Source: Pseudonocardia sp. CNS-139 (GTDB lineage Bacteria; Actinomycetota; Actinomycetes; Mycobacteriales; Pseudonocardiaceae). From it: a stretch of DNA of 39,260 nucleotides. Shown in pieces: positions 27,219 to 35,604 of the stretch. Under the pieces are notes generated by a model. The model had not been told where the DNA came from and searched no databases. It worked only from the letters and a program-made list of their open reading frames with translations. The position numbers were made by a program, and so were the translations under genes. Where the stretch lies: positions 1 through 39,260 of the forward strand of contig MKJX01000210.1 in assembly GCA_001942415.1 (NCBI GenBank), in the 5' to 3' direction. Position 1 is the first letter of the stretch; every line of letters begins with the position of its first letter.

Positions 27219-28227
27219 ATGGCGGAACGCGAGGCACCCGCGGAGCGGCCGGCGCCGCCTGCGCGCAAGGGCGGGCTCGGGCGCGGACTGGCCGCGCTGA
27301 TCCCGACGGCCCCGGCCGTTTCGCCAGGAGCACCTGCCGGCGCGCCGTCCGCCGTGCGACCGGCGTCCCGTCGGTCACCGGCGCTGTGGCCCTCTCCCCC
27401 GACGTCGAGCCGGCGATCGTGGCCGGCGCGCAGTTCCGTGAGATCGACCCTGCCGCGGTGCAGCCCAACCCGCAGCAGCCGCGCACCGCGTTCGACGAGG
27501 AGGCGCTCGCCGAGCTGGAGCACTCGATCCGCGAGTTCGGGCTGCTGCAGCCGATCGTCGTGCGGGAGGTCTCCCCCGGCTCGTACCAGCTTGTGATGGG
27601 CGAGCGCCGCTGGCGCGCGGCGCAGCGGGCCGGGCTGGCGACGCTCCCCGCGATCGTCCGCAACACCGGCGACGACGCGATGCTGCGTGACGCGTTGCTG
27701 GAGAACATCCACCGCGTCCAGCTCAACCCGCTCGACGAGGCTGCGGCCTACGAGCAGTTGCTCGCGGAGTTCGGCGTCACGCAGACCGAGCTCGCCGACC
27801 GGCTCGGCCGCAGCCGTCCGGTGGTCACCAACACGATCCGGCTGCTCAAGCTGCCGGTCTCGGTGCAGCGCCGGGTAGCCGCCGGCGTGCTCTCGGCCGG
27901 GCACGCCCGCGCTCTCCTGGGCGCCGAGGACGCCGGCCGGCAGGAGGAGCTGGCTGCGCGCATCGTCGCCGAGGGGCTCTCCGTGCGCGCACCGAGGAAG
28001 CGGTGGTGCTCATGCGCGGCGAGAAGCAGTCGAACGCCAAGCAGGCTCGCCGAAAGCCGCTCCAGGCCCCTGGCCTGCAGGATCTGGCCGAGCGACTGTC
28101 CGATGCTTATGACACGCGTGTCAAAGTTGAGCTAGGTCAGAGGAAGGGCCGGATCGTCGTCGAATTCGGCTCCGTCGAGGACCTGGAGCGCATCGCGAAG
28201 CTCATGGAGCGTCAGGTCGAGGGCTGA
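27219..28227 (+). CDS. parB: Chromosome partitioning protein ParB (two frame breaks)
   Basis: A parS-binding CTPase of about 336 residues. Seen: GLGRGLAALIP, the N-domain IDPAAVQPNPQQPRTAFDEEALAELEHSIREFGLLQPIVVRE, CTP-binding GERRWRAAQRAGL, ALLENIHRVQLNPLDEAAAYEQLL, helix-turn-helix TQTELADRLGRSRPVVTNTIRLLKLP, SAGHARALLG, and the dimer domain VKVELGQRKGRIVVEFGSVEDLERI. Breaks near 27364 (GCGGTCCCG) and 27992 (CGCGGCACC) each lack one G. The AGGAG ribosome site overlaps the parA stop. Confidence 0.95.
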
Positions 28228-28236
28228 GCTCTCCCC

Positions 28237-28251
28237 TGTTTCACGTGAACA
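28237..28251. promoter_or_regulatory. parS: parS site lacking one A
   Basis: TGTTTCACGTGAACA is the parS consensus with AAA shortened to AA in one arm. It lies 10 bp after parB. Given the many single-base losses in this window it may be an intact parS in reality. Confidence 0.65.
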
Positions 28252-28270
28252 CGGCCGCGAGGGTGGCGCT

Positions 28271-28286
28271 CGTTTCACGTGAAACA
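28271..28286. promoter_or_regulatory. parS: parS site between parB and ddl
   Basis: CGTTTCACGTGAAACA: perfect 14-bp core with one flank change. It abuts the stop codon of the ligase gene and lies 20 bp beyond the previous site. Confidence 0.92.
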
Positions 28287-29234
28287 TCAGTCTCGCGCGA
28301 CCGCCCGCTCGACGAGCGCGGTGTACAGCTCCCCCAGCTTCATCCCCGCCGCGCTGACGGCGAGCGGCAGCAGCGAGGTCTCGGTCAGCCCGGGCGAGAC
28401 GTTCACCTCCAGGATCTGCACGCGCCCGTCGCCGTCCACCACCGCGTCCATCCGTGACACATCGCGCAGCCCGAGCAGCCGGTGCGCGGCGAGCGCGGTG
28501 TCCTCCAGGCGGGCGAGTGTCGTCGCGTCGAGCCGGGCCGGCGTGTGGAACACGGCGGCGCCGGGCGTGTAGCGGGCGGTGTAGTCGTAGATCCCGCCCT
28601 CGGCGTCCACCTCGACGGGCGGGAGCGCGCGCGGGCCGTCCTGGTCCTCGACGACGGAGACGGCGACCTCGGTGCCGGCGATGAACTGCTCGGCGAGCAC
28701 GGTGTCGCCGTACGCGAGGCAGCTGACCATCGCAGCGGGCAGCTCGGCCCGCTCGCTCACGACCTGCGCGCCGAGCGCCGAGCCGCCCTGGTCCGGCTTG
28801 AGCATGAGCGGGAGACCGAGCCGGTCGACCATCGCGTCGAGCACCGTCTGCGCGCCGAGCGCGCGGAACGTGGTGTGCGGCAGCGCGACCCACTCGGGGG
28901 TGTCGAGGCCGGCGCGGGCGAACTCGGCCTTGGCCGTCGGCTTGTCCCAGGCCCGCCGGCACGCGTGCGCGGGCGTGCCGACGAACGGGACGCCGAGCAG
29001 CTCCAGCACGGCCTGGACGGAGCCGTTCTCCCCCTCGCCGCCGTGCAGCGCGATCGCGACGGCATCCGGCGGGTCGCTGCGCAGGCGCTCGACGAGCGCG
29101 GCGTCGACGTCCCACTCGCGGACGTCGGAACCGGCGGCGCGCAGGGCGGCGGCGAGCCGGCGGCCCGACCGCAGCGACACCTCGCGTTCGTGGGACAGCC
29201 CGCCGGCCAGCACAGCCACAGTTCGTTCGATCAC
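28287..29234 (-). CDS. D-alanine-D-alanine ligase family protein
   Basis: A 315-residue ATP-grasp ligase. Seen: VAVLAGGLSHEREVSLRSG with the D-Ala1-site Glu, ALHGGEGENGSVQAVLELLGVPFVG, ATP-grasp LPLMLKPDQGGSALGAQVV, the omega-loop-like YDYTARYTPG, the catalytic Arg in DVSRMDAVV and the metal ligands in LEVNVSPGLTETSLLP. All expected active-site elements are present, so it should be an active ligase for the peptidoglycan dipeptide or a close relative. GTG 29234 is chosen. Whether it is the main Ddl cannot be told; actinobacteria often carry another ddl elsewhere. It converges on parB. Confidence 0.87.
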   Translation of the reverse strand: MIERTVAVLAGGLSHEREVSLRSGRRLAAALRAAGSDVREWDVDAALVERLRSDPPDAVAIALHGGEGENGSVQAVLELLGVPFVGTPAHACRRAWDKPTAKAEFARAGLDTPEWVALPHTTFRALGAQTVLDAMVDRLGLPLMLKPDQGGSALGAQVVSERAELPAAMVSCLAYGDTVLAEQFIAGTEVAVSVVEDQDGPRALPPVEVDAEGGIYDYTARYTPGAAVFHTPARLDATTLARLEDTALAAHRLLGLRDVSRMDAVVDGDGRVQILEVNVSPGLTETSLLPLAVSAAGMKLGELYTALVERAVARD

Positions 29235-29268
29235 CGCCGCATTCTCCGGCGGGCCGTCCCCGGAGGCG

Positions 29269-30621
29269 TCAGGGGGTGTGCGGGCTCGGGGCCTGCGGGC
29301 CGCCGCGCAGCGACTGCCGCGACGGCGAACCGAACGTCCGCATGACGTCGAGCTCGGCCTCCAGCACCCGCGCGAGCCGGCGGACGCCCTCGGTGATGCG
29401 CTCCGGCGTCGGGTAGCAGTACGACAGGCGCAGCTGCCGGCTGCCGAAGCCGTCGGCGTAGAAGCCGGTGCCGGACGCGTACGCAACTCGGGCGGTGACC
29501 GCACGCGGCAGCATCGCCTTGGTGTCGACGCCCTCGGGCACGGTGACCCACACGTAGAACCCGCCGTCGGGCACGTTCCACGTGCAACCTTCGGGGAGGT
29601 GGGTCTCCAGGGCGCGGAGCATCGCGTCGCGGCGGTCGCGGTACGCCTCGGTGAACGTCTTGATCTGGCTGCGCCAGTCGTGCCCGGCCAGGTAGCGCAT
29701 GACGAGCATCTGCGTGAACGCCGGCGGGCAGAGCGTCGCCGACTCCGCAGCGAGCACGAGCCGGTCGCGCACGGCCGGCGGCACCAGCGCCCAGCCGACC
29801 CGCAGGCCAGACGCGAACGTCTTCGAGAACGAGCCGAGGTACACGACGTCGCGGTCCATCGAGCGCAGCGCCGGGTAGGTGCGGCCGCTGAACCCGAGCA
29901 GCCCGTACGGGTTGTCCTCCACGACGCCGACCCCGTAGGCCGCGCAGATGTCCAGGATCTCCGCACGCCGCTCGACGGCGAGCGTGACGCCGGCGGGGTT
30001 GTGGAAGTTCGGGATCGTGTACAGGAACTTCGGCGTGGTCCCCTCGGCGGCGAGCGTGCGCAGTGCGTCGCGCAGCAGGTCGGGGACGAGGCCGTGCTCG
30101 TCCATCGCGACGTGCACGACCCGCGCCTGGTAGGCGGCGAAGCTGCCCAGCGCGCCGACGTAGGACGGGCCCTCGGCGAGCACGACGTCGCCCGGGTCGC
30201 AGAAGATCCGGGTGACGAGGTCGAGCGCCATCTGCGAGCCGACGGTGACGACGACGTCGTCCGGGTCGGCGCGGATGCCTTCGAGCGCCATGACCTCGCA
30301 GATCTGCTCGCGCAGCGCGGGGACGCCCTGCGCCGACCCGTACTGCAGCGCGACCTGGCCGTCGCGGGCGACGAGATCGGCGACCTCCACGGCCAGCGCG
30401 TCGAGCGGGAGCGCGGCGAGGTTGGGCATGCCGCCGGCGAGCGAGACGACCTCCGGCCGGCTGGCCACGGCGAAGAGGGCCCGGATCTCCGACGCCGTCA
30501 TGCCGGCCGTGCGGGCGGCGAACCGCTCGGTGGGCCGGGCCGCCGCCGGAGCACCCGCTGCTGCCGCGGCCGCCGGGGCCGTGGTGCGGAACGGTTCTGG
30601 CGGCGTGGCCGGCTGCGGCAC
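29269..30621 (-). CDS. PLP-dependent class I/II aminotransferase
   Basis: 450 residues. A ~35-residue Ala/Pro-rich head precedes the fold. Seen: SLAGGMPNLAALPLDAL, LQYGSAQGVPALREQI, TVGSQMALDLVTRIFCDPGDVVLAEGPSYVGAL, PNFHNPAGVTL, VEDNPYGLLGFSG with the PLP-ring Asp/Tyr, and the Schiff-base Lys in YLGSFSKTFASGLRVGW; C-terminal RLSYCYP with the carboxylate-binding Arg. It resembles 2-aminoadipate/MocR-type domain aminotransferases; the substrate is unknown. GTG 30621 follows GGAGG. It is 34 bp from the ligase gene and probably co-transcribed with it. Confidence 0.9.
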   Translation of the reverse strand: MPQPATPPEPFRTTAPAAAAAAGAPAAARPTERFAARTAGMTASEIRALFAVASRPEVVSLAGGMPNLAALPLDALAVEVADLVARDGQVALQYGSAQGVPALREQICEVMALEGIRADPDDVVVTVGSQMALDLVTRIFCDPGDVVLAEGPSYVGALGSFAAYQARVVHVAMDEHGLVPDLLRDALRTLAAEGTTPKFLYTIPNFHNPAGVTLAVERRAEILDICAAYGVGVVEDNPYGLLGFSGRTYPALRSMDRDVVYLGSFSKTFASGLRVGWALVPPAVRDRLVLAAESATLCPPAFTQMLVMRYLAGHDWRSQIKTFTEAYRDRRDAMLRALETHLPEGCTWNVPDGGFYVWVTVPEGVDTKAMLPRAVTARVAYASGTGFYADGFGSRQLRLSYCYPTPERITEGVRRLARVLEAELDVMRTFGSPSRQSLRGGPQAPSPHTP

Positions 30622-30685
30622 GGTGGTCCTCCCGGTGCTGCTGGAGAGTGGGGGCGCGCTCCCTGGGGCTGGAGCGAGCCGGTCG

Positions 30686-30691
30686 AGTGTA
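30686..30691 (-). promoter_or_regulatory. -10 element for the aminotransferase-ligase operon
   Basis: TACACT on the minus strand, within GGTTACACT, a strong -10 about 65 bases before the GTG at 30621. No clear -35 is seen. A GGAGG-AA-CCTCC hairpin lies just upstream at 30700-30711. Confidence 0.5.
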
Positions 30692-30842
30692 ACCGGGATG
30701 GAGGAACCTCCTGCCCTTCGTCGTGGGAGGGCGGCCGGTCGCAGCAGGCGGGATGCGTTCGGTGCTGGATCGATCTATCGTCGTAGGCGTCGGCGCGAGG
30801 GGCGGCGGCTTTCCATCAGAGCTCTGCCGCCGGAGGTTGGTC

Positions 30843-31544
30843 TTGTCCTGGCACGTGGCGGCTCTCACTCTGGACAATCTGGACGATCTGCCCAAGAGGT
30901 GTCGTCGCTGCGTCTTCTGGGAGCTGTCCGAGCACATGGGCAAGCAGGCCGCCGACTTCGGCTCCCCGGAGCTGGAGAAGGAGGCATGGGTCTCCGAGGT
31001 GCTCCTCGAGTGGGGCTCGTGCGGGCGTGTGGTCTACATGGGCGGGGCCCCGGCCGGCTACGTGATCTACGCTCCGCCGTCGGCGGTGCCGCGCGCCGCG
31101 GCGATGCCGACCGGTCCCGTGAGCGCCGACGCCGTGTTGCTCACCACGATGCAGGTGATGCCGGAGTTCTCCGGTGAGGGGCTCGGCCGGATGCTCGCCC
31201 AGGCCGTCGTGCGCGACCTCACGCGCCGCGGCGTCAAGGCCGTCGAGGTGTTCGGCGAGCAGCGTCCGGGCAGCGAGCCGGGCTGTCTCGTACCCGCCGA
31301 CTTCCTGCGCGCCGTGGGGTTCAAGACGATCCGCCCGCACCCGCGCTACCCGCGTCTGCGCATGGAGCTGCGCTCCGCGATGACGTGGAAGGAGGACGTG
31401 GAGGCGGCGCTGGAGCAGCTCATCGGGACGATCACCATCCCGATGCAGGGCGCGGGCGTCACCACCGAGCCCTATCGCGCCGTACCGACCCGGTCCGGAA
31501 CGGCCGTCAACGAGCGCCTCACGGCGCCCTGTACGGCTCGCTGA
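30843..31544 (+). CDS. GNAT family N-acetyltransferase-like protein (Rv3916c type)
   Basis: About 233 residues. It starts with the family hallmark LTLDNLDDLPKRCRRCVFWELSEH, including a Cys-x2-Cys pair, and then a GNAT fold: GRVVYMGGAPAGYVIYAPP, DAVLLTTMQVMPEFSGEGLGRMLAQAVVRDLTRRGVKAVEVFGEQ (acetyl-CoA loop near GEGLGR) and FLRAVGFKTIRPHPRYPRLRMELRS. TTG 30843 has GGAGG 6 bases upstream; GTG 30855 is an alternative. By position it corresponds to the M. tuberculosis gene between parB and cwlM. Substrate unknown. Confidence 0.85.
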   Translation: MSWHVAALTLDNLDDLPKRCRRCVFWELSEHMGKQAADFGSPELEKEAWVSEVLLEWGSCGRVVYMGGAPAGYVIYAPPSAVPRAAAMPTGPVSADAVLLTTMQVMPEFSGEGLGRMLAQAVVRDLTRRGVKAVEVFGEQRPGSEPGCLVPADFLRAVGFKTIRPHPRYPRLRMELRSAMTWKEDVEAALEQLIGTITIPMQGAGVTTEPYRAVPTRSGTAVNERLTAPCTAR

Positions 31545-31566
31545 GGCCCGCGCAGGGGTTCTCCGG

Positions 31567-31591
31567 AGTCCCAGGGAGGGCCCCCGGGACT
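31567..31591. terminator. Hairpin between convergent GNAT and cwlM genes
   Basis: AGTCCC (31567-31572) pairs with GGGACT (31586-31591), with an inner GGG/CCC stem. It overlaps the cwlM stop codon and serves both directions. Confidence 0.5.
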
Positions 31592-32747
31592 AGATGGCCT
31601 GGGCGCCGCCGCGCTCCAGCTCGCGGGCGAGCACATCGGAGAACGTGAAGGTGCCGGTCGGCTGGTCGTCCTGGCCGAGCAGGTAGAGCCGTTTGACCGC
31701 GACGAGGATCCCCTCGGCCACCACGTCCCGGAACGCCGGGTCGAGCAGCCGGCGGCGGTCGCCGAGGTGGGTGAGGTAGCCGATCTCGACACGCACGGTG
31801 GGCATACGGGTCAGCCGCAGCAGCTCCCACGTGCGGCCCTGGGTGCGGCAGTCGAACATCGCGGTGCGGATGAGCAGCTCGCGCTGGATGAACCCGGCGA
31901 GCGCCTCCCCCACGGTGGAGGTGGCGCCGGAGCCGTTGCCGAAGTGGAACGTCGCGAGGCCCTGCGCGTGCATGCTGTGGTTGGCGTCGGTGTGCAGCGA
32001 GAGCACGAGGTCGGCGCCCGCGGTGTTGGCGAACGCCGCGCGCTCCACCTCGGACGGGCAGGTGTCCTCCTGCCGGGAGAGCATCGCGTCCATCCCGGTG
32101 GCGGTCATGCGGCCGACGAGGCGGCGGGCGAGGTCCCACGTCAGGTCGGCCTCGGCCACCCCGGCGGCGACGACACCGCGGTCCGGGCCGCCGTGGCCGG
32201 GGTCGACGACGATCCGCTTGCCGCGCAGCCGCGGCCCGGCCTGGCGCAGCAGCTCCTGCTCGCGCAGCAGGTGCGGGCGGCCGCCGGTGACCTTGCGGCC
32301 GAGCTGGCGCAGCGAGCGCATGGTGGCCGGCCCGCACAGCCCGTCCGGGACGAGCCCGTACTCGCGCTGGAACTTCCGCAGCGCGGCCTCGGTCTGCTCG
32401 TCGAAGACGCCGCCCGGCCGGCCCGGGTTGTAGCCCAGCTCCAGCAGCCGCTCCTGCAGCGCGACGACGTCGTCGCCGGTCATCGGTGCGGAGATCATGA
32501 GCGCGAGCATCCGGTCGCCGAGCCGCCAGCCCGCGTCGCGCAGCGCGCGGTACGTGGCCGGTCCGACGATCCCGTCGGTGATGAGGCCGCGCTGTTGCTG
32601 GAACGCCCGCACGGCCTGCTCGACCTCGCCGTCGAAGACGTCCTCCAGGGCGTGCCCGGAGTCCTCGGGGAGGAGCCCGAACCGGCGGAGGCTCGACCGG
32701 ATCTCGACGACGGCCGGACCGCTGTCACCTCGGCGCAGCAGCTGCAT
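31590..32747 (-). CDS. cwlM: CwlM-type N-acetylmuramoyl-L-alanine amidase homologue
   Basis: 385 residues with no signal peptide, so probably cytoplasmic. Two peptidoglycan-binding domains (MQLLRRGDSGPAVVEIRSSL..., then ISAPMTGDDVVALQERLLELGYNPG...) are followed by amidase_3: VVDPGHGGPDRG, an Asp/Glu in AGVAEADLTWDLA, LSLHTDANHS and VRVEIGYLTH, all zinc and catalytic positions present. In mycobacteria CwlM is a PknB substrate that activates MurA and binds FhaA/MurJ instead of cutting wall. The tail TGTFTFSDVLARELERG resembles the region phosphorylated there. ATG 32747 follows GAGGGG. Confidence 0.92.
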   Translation of the reverse strand: MQLLRRGDSGPAVVEIRSSLRRFGLLPEDSGHALEDVFDGEVEQAVRAFQQQRGLITDGIVGPATYRALRDAGWRLGDRMLALMISAPMTGDDVVALQERLLELGYNPGRPGGVFDEQTEAALRKFQREYGLVPDGLCGPATMRSLRQLGRKVTGGRPHLLREQELLRQAGPRLRGKRIVVDPGHGGPDRGVVAAGVAEADLTWDLARRLVGRMTATGMDAMLSRQEDTCPSEVERAAFANTAGADLVLSLHTDANHSMHAQGLATFHFGNGSGATSTVGEALAGFIQRELLIRTAMFDCRTQGRTWELLRLTRMPTVRVEIGYLTHLGDRRRLLDPAFRDVVAEGILVAVKRLYLLGQDDQPTGTFTFSDVLARELERGGAQAI

Positions 32748-32868
32748 GCACCCCTCGCTCGCTGTCGTGATGCACCGCCGCGGCGGTGATGGGCCGGGAG
32801 TCATTCTGCCTTGCGTGGCGGGAACGCCGGACAGCGGTGCGTGTCCGGGGCTTTCCGTGTCGTGATAG

Positions 32869-32908
32869 GCCGATGCCCCGCACCCGGGGTCGGGGGCGGG
32901 GCATCGGC
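32869..32908 (-). terminator. Terminator after trxA
   Basis: A perfect 13-bp stem (GCCGATGCCCCGC at 32869-32881 with GCGGGGCATCGGC at 32896-32908) 28 bases beyond the trxA stop, ending the sigM-anti-sigma-trxB-trxA message. Confidence 0.8.
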
Positions 32909-32936
32909 GGCCGTTCGGCAGGGCCGCGACGGTCGA

Positions 32937-33263
32937 TCAGCCCAGGTAGGCGGCCAGGTCGTTGAGCAGAGCGGCCTTCGGCTTGGCGCCGACGATCTGC
33001 TTGACCGGCTTGCCGTCCTGGAAGACGATCATCGTCGGGATGGACATGACCTGGTAGTCGCGCGCCGTCGACGGGTTGGCGTCGATGTCGAGCTTCGCGA
33101 CGGTGATCTTGTCCTTGTTCTCGCCGGCGATCTCGTCGAGCACCGGGGCGACCATCTTGCACGGCCCGCACCAGGTGGCCCAGAAGTCGACCACGACGGT
33201 CTTGTCGCTGTTGAGGACGTCGGCCTGGAAGGAGGCGTCGGTGACCTCGACGGTGTTGGCCAT
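32937..33263 (-). CDS. trxA: Thioredoxin
   Basis: A 108-residue thioredoxin with redox motif WCGPCK near residue 31, VDFWATWCGPCKMVAPVLDEIA, KLDIDANPSTARDYQVMSIPTMIVFQDGKPV with the cis-Pro, and an IVGAKPKAALLNDLAAYL end. It reduces protein disulfides using electrons from TrxB, encoded 36 bp upstream in the same direction. It corresponds to trxC of M. tuberculosis by position. Confidence 0.96.
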   Translation of the reverse strand: MANTVEVTDASFQADVLNSDKTVVVDFWATWCGPCKMVAPVLDEIAGENKDKITVAKLDIDANPSTARDYQVMSIPTMIVFQDGKPVKQIVGAKPKAALLNDLAAYLG

Positions 33264-33299
33264 GGAAACTCCGTTCGGTGGAAGGTACTGCTGGAGACG

Positions 33300-34297
33300 T
33301 CAGCCGGTGACGGCGGCGACCTGCTCGGTGGCGGTGCCGTAGCCGCCGCCGGCGAGCTCGCTGGGGATCGGCGCGTCGGCGAGCCAGCGCTCGGCGTCGA
33401 TCGCTGCGGAGCAGCCGGAACCGGCTGCCGTGATGGCCTGGCGGTAGGTGTGGTCGACGAGGTCGCCGCAGGCGAACACGCCGGGGACGCCGGTGTACGT
33501 GGACGGCGCGTCGACCTGCACGTAGCCGTTCTCGTCGGTGCGCACGACCTCCTCGACCAGCGCGCTGCGCGGGTCGTGCCCGATCGCGACGAACATGCCC
33601 GTGACGTCGAGCACCGACTCCTCGCCGGTCTCGGTGTCGCGCAGCCGCAGCGCCGAGACGCTGCCCTCGCCGAGCACCTCGACGACCTCGACGTTGGTGC
33701 GCCAGCGCATCTTCGGGTCGTCCTGCGCGCGCTTGAGCATGATGCGCGAGGCGCGGAACTCGTCGCGGCGGTGCACGATCGTGACGGAGCGGGCGAACCG
33801 CGTGAGGAACGTGGCCTCCTCCATCGCGGAGTCACCACCGCCGACGACGGCGATGTCCTGGTCGCGGAAGAAGAACCCGTCGCACGTGGCACACGCGCTG
33901 ACGCCGCGGCCGAGCAGCTTCTGCTCACCGGGGACGTTCAGGTAACGCGCGGCGGCGCCCATCGCGAGGATCACGGCGCGCGCCCGGTAGGTGACGCCGT
34001 TGGCCTCGACGGTCTTGATCTCGCCCTCGAGCGACACCTTCTCGACGTCCTCGGAGCGCAGCTCCGCGCCGAAGCGCTGGGCCTGTGCCCGCATCTGCTC
34101 CATGAGCTGCGGGCCCATGATGCCGTCGGTGAACCCGGGGTAGTTCTCCACCTCGGTGGTGGTCATCAGGCGCCGCCGAACTGCGTGCCCTCGAAGACCA
34201 GCGGGTTCAGCTGAGCACGGGCCGCGTAGACCGCAGCCGTGTAGCCCGCGGGCCCCGATCCGATGATGATCAGCTGACGCACCTCGTCGGTGGACAC
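33300..34297 (-). CDS. trxB: Thioredoxin reductase (one frame break)
   Basis: A 332-residue FAD/NADPH enzyme that reduces thioredoxin. Seen: FAD site LIIIGSGPAGYTAAVYAARA, NPLVFEGTQFGG, MTTTEVENYPGF, redox pair in ACATCDGFFF, NADPH site VVGGGDSAMEEATFL, IGHDPRSALV and VFACGDLVDHTYRQAITAAGSGCSAAIDAERWL. One C is missing near 34170 (GCGCCCTGATG on the coding strand). GTG 34297 follows GAGGAGGA. Confidence 0.95.
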
Positions 34298-34396
34298 CGG
34301 TCCCCGTCCTCCTCTGTCGATGTACGGCGTAGTAACACCATCCCAGCCGCGGACATTCCGGGGCGGTCCGGGCCGCGGATCCGGAAGTGACCGCTG

Positions 34397-35006
34397 TCAC
34401 CGGCCGACGATCTCGGACCGCAGCAGCCGCGTGCAGCCCTCGTCGACGGCGACCACCCGGAACCGGGCCAGCTCGCCGGTGCCCAGCGCCATGAGCACGC
34501 CGGACGTGCCGTCGACCACGAGCCGGCGGCCGCCCAGCAGCGGGGCGTCCGGGGGGACGTCCGGGGCGACGGCGCGCAGGCAGGCGGCCCGGCGGGGCGG
34601 ATCGGCGAACGGGCCGCGTCCGCGCTGCCCAGCGCCGCCCGCCCGGCCACGACCAGGTCCACCCGGTCGGGCGGGTCCGCCGGCCGGGTCGCGAGCACGA
34701 GCCCTGCAACCGCCGCGGCCGCCATTCCGGCGACGGCCGCGGCGAGCGGCCACCGGCGCCGCCCGCTCCCCCGCCGGGCCTCCGCGGCGAGCGCGGCGTC
34801 CCACCGGTCGGCGACGCCGGCCGGGACGGGCGGCTCGGGCAGCGCGGCGAGCTCGGCCCGGGTGCCGCCAGCGCCGCGAGCACGGTCGTGGCCTGCGGGT
34901 CCGCGGCGGCGGCCGCCCGCACCCGGGCCGCCTCCTCGCCGTCGAGCAGCCCGGCGTCGAGGTCCGCGAGCAGGCCGGGGTCGAGCGGCCGGTCCGGCTC
35001 GGTCAT
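34397..35006 (-). CDS. SigM anti-sigma factor (two frame breaks)
   Basis: About 203 residues. The cytoplasmic N-part (MTEPDRPLDPGLLADLDAGLLDGEEAARVRAAAAADP) is anti-sigma-like; one membrane span, RWPLAAAVAGMAAAAVAGLVLA, lies near residue 100, and an external C-part ends LLGGRRLVVDGTSGVLMALGTGELARFRVVAVDEGCTRLLRSEIVGR. Breaks near 34868 and 34608 (GCCCGGTTCGCC) each lack one G. The ATG overlaps the sigM stop in ATGA, so the pair is coupled. Assignment rests on this position and topology (Rv3912/RsmA equivalent); a zinc HxxxCxxC motif is absent. Confidence 0.8.
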
Positions 35007-35544
35007 GCGTCCTCCTCCCGCAGGTGCCCGAGCAGGACGGCCAGCCGCGCCCGGCCCCGCGCGCAGCGGCTCTTCACGGTGCCGACGGGGACCTCCAGGA
35101 TCCCGGCGCCTCCTCGACCGGCCAGCCCTGGACGTCGACGAGCACCACCGCGGCCCGCTGCGCGACCGGGAGCGCGGCCAGCGCGGCATGCACGGAGAGC
35201 CGGGTGACCAGGTCGACGGCGAGGTCGGGCCGGACGTCGGCCGGCTCGGCGTCGGCCAGCGGCACGGTCGGGCGCCGCACCGACGCACGCCGCCGGTCGA
35301 CGCACAGGTTGACGAGGATGCGGTGCAGCCAGGTGCGCACGAGCGCGTCGCCGCGGTAGGTGTGCGCCCGCCGGTAGGCGGCCACGAGCGCCTCCTGCAC
35401 CGCGTCGGCGGCGTCCTCGGGGTGGTCGAGGATCCGGACGGCCAGGCCCCACATCCGCGCCCGGTAGCGGCCGGCGAGCTCGCCGAACGCCCGCGGGTCG
35501 CCCGCGACGTGCGCGGCGAGCAGGTCGGCGTCCGAGGGCACCAC
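35003..35544 (-). CDS. sigM: ECF sigma factor SigM (one frame break)
   Basis: About 180 residues. Region 2: DLLAAHVAGDPRAFGELAGRYRARMWGLAVRILDHPEDAADAVQEALVAAYRRAHTYRGDALVRTWLHRILVNLCVDRRR. Region 4: LPVAQRAAVVLVDVQGWPVEEAAGILEVPVGTVKSRCARGRARL. The break near 35107 lacks one G (GAGGCGGCCGGG). GTG 35544 or 35541 begins the protein; TAGCCT lies 7-12 bases before and a GGGAAC at 35577-35572 may be an ECF -35 for self-activation. The genes downstream (anti-sigma, trxB, trxA) point to thiol or envelope stress control. Confidence 0.9.
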
Positions 35545-35604
35545 GAGCCGGAGGCTAGGCCGAACAGGGCAGTTCCCGTGGGCGTTTCGGACTACTGGTG
35601 CCGA

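Noticed and set aside
29575..29588. GTTCCACGTGCAAC as a parS site
   Set aside because: Not palindromic, two changes from the consensus core, and inside coding sequence for TWNVPDGG; kept only as a note with the 5320 variant.
28672..30786. A 704-residue plus-strand open frame
   Set aside because: It lies antisense to the ligase and aminotransferase genes, which have clear active-site motifs; long antisense frames are expected at this GC content.
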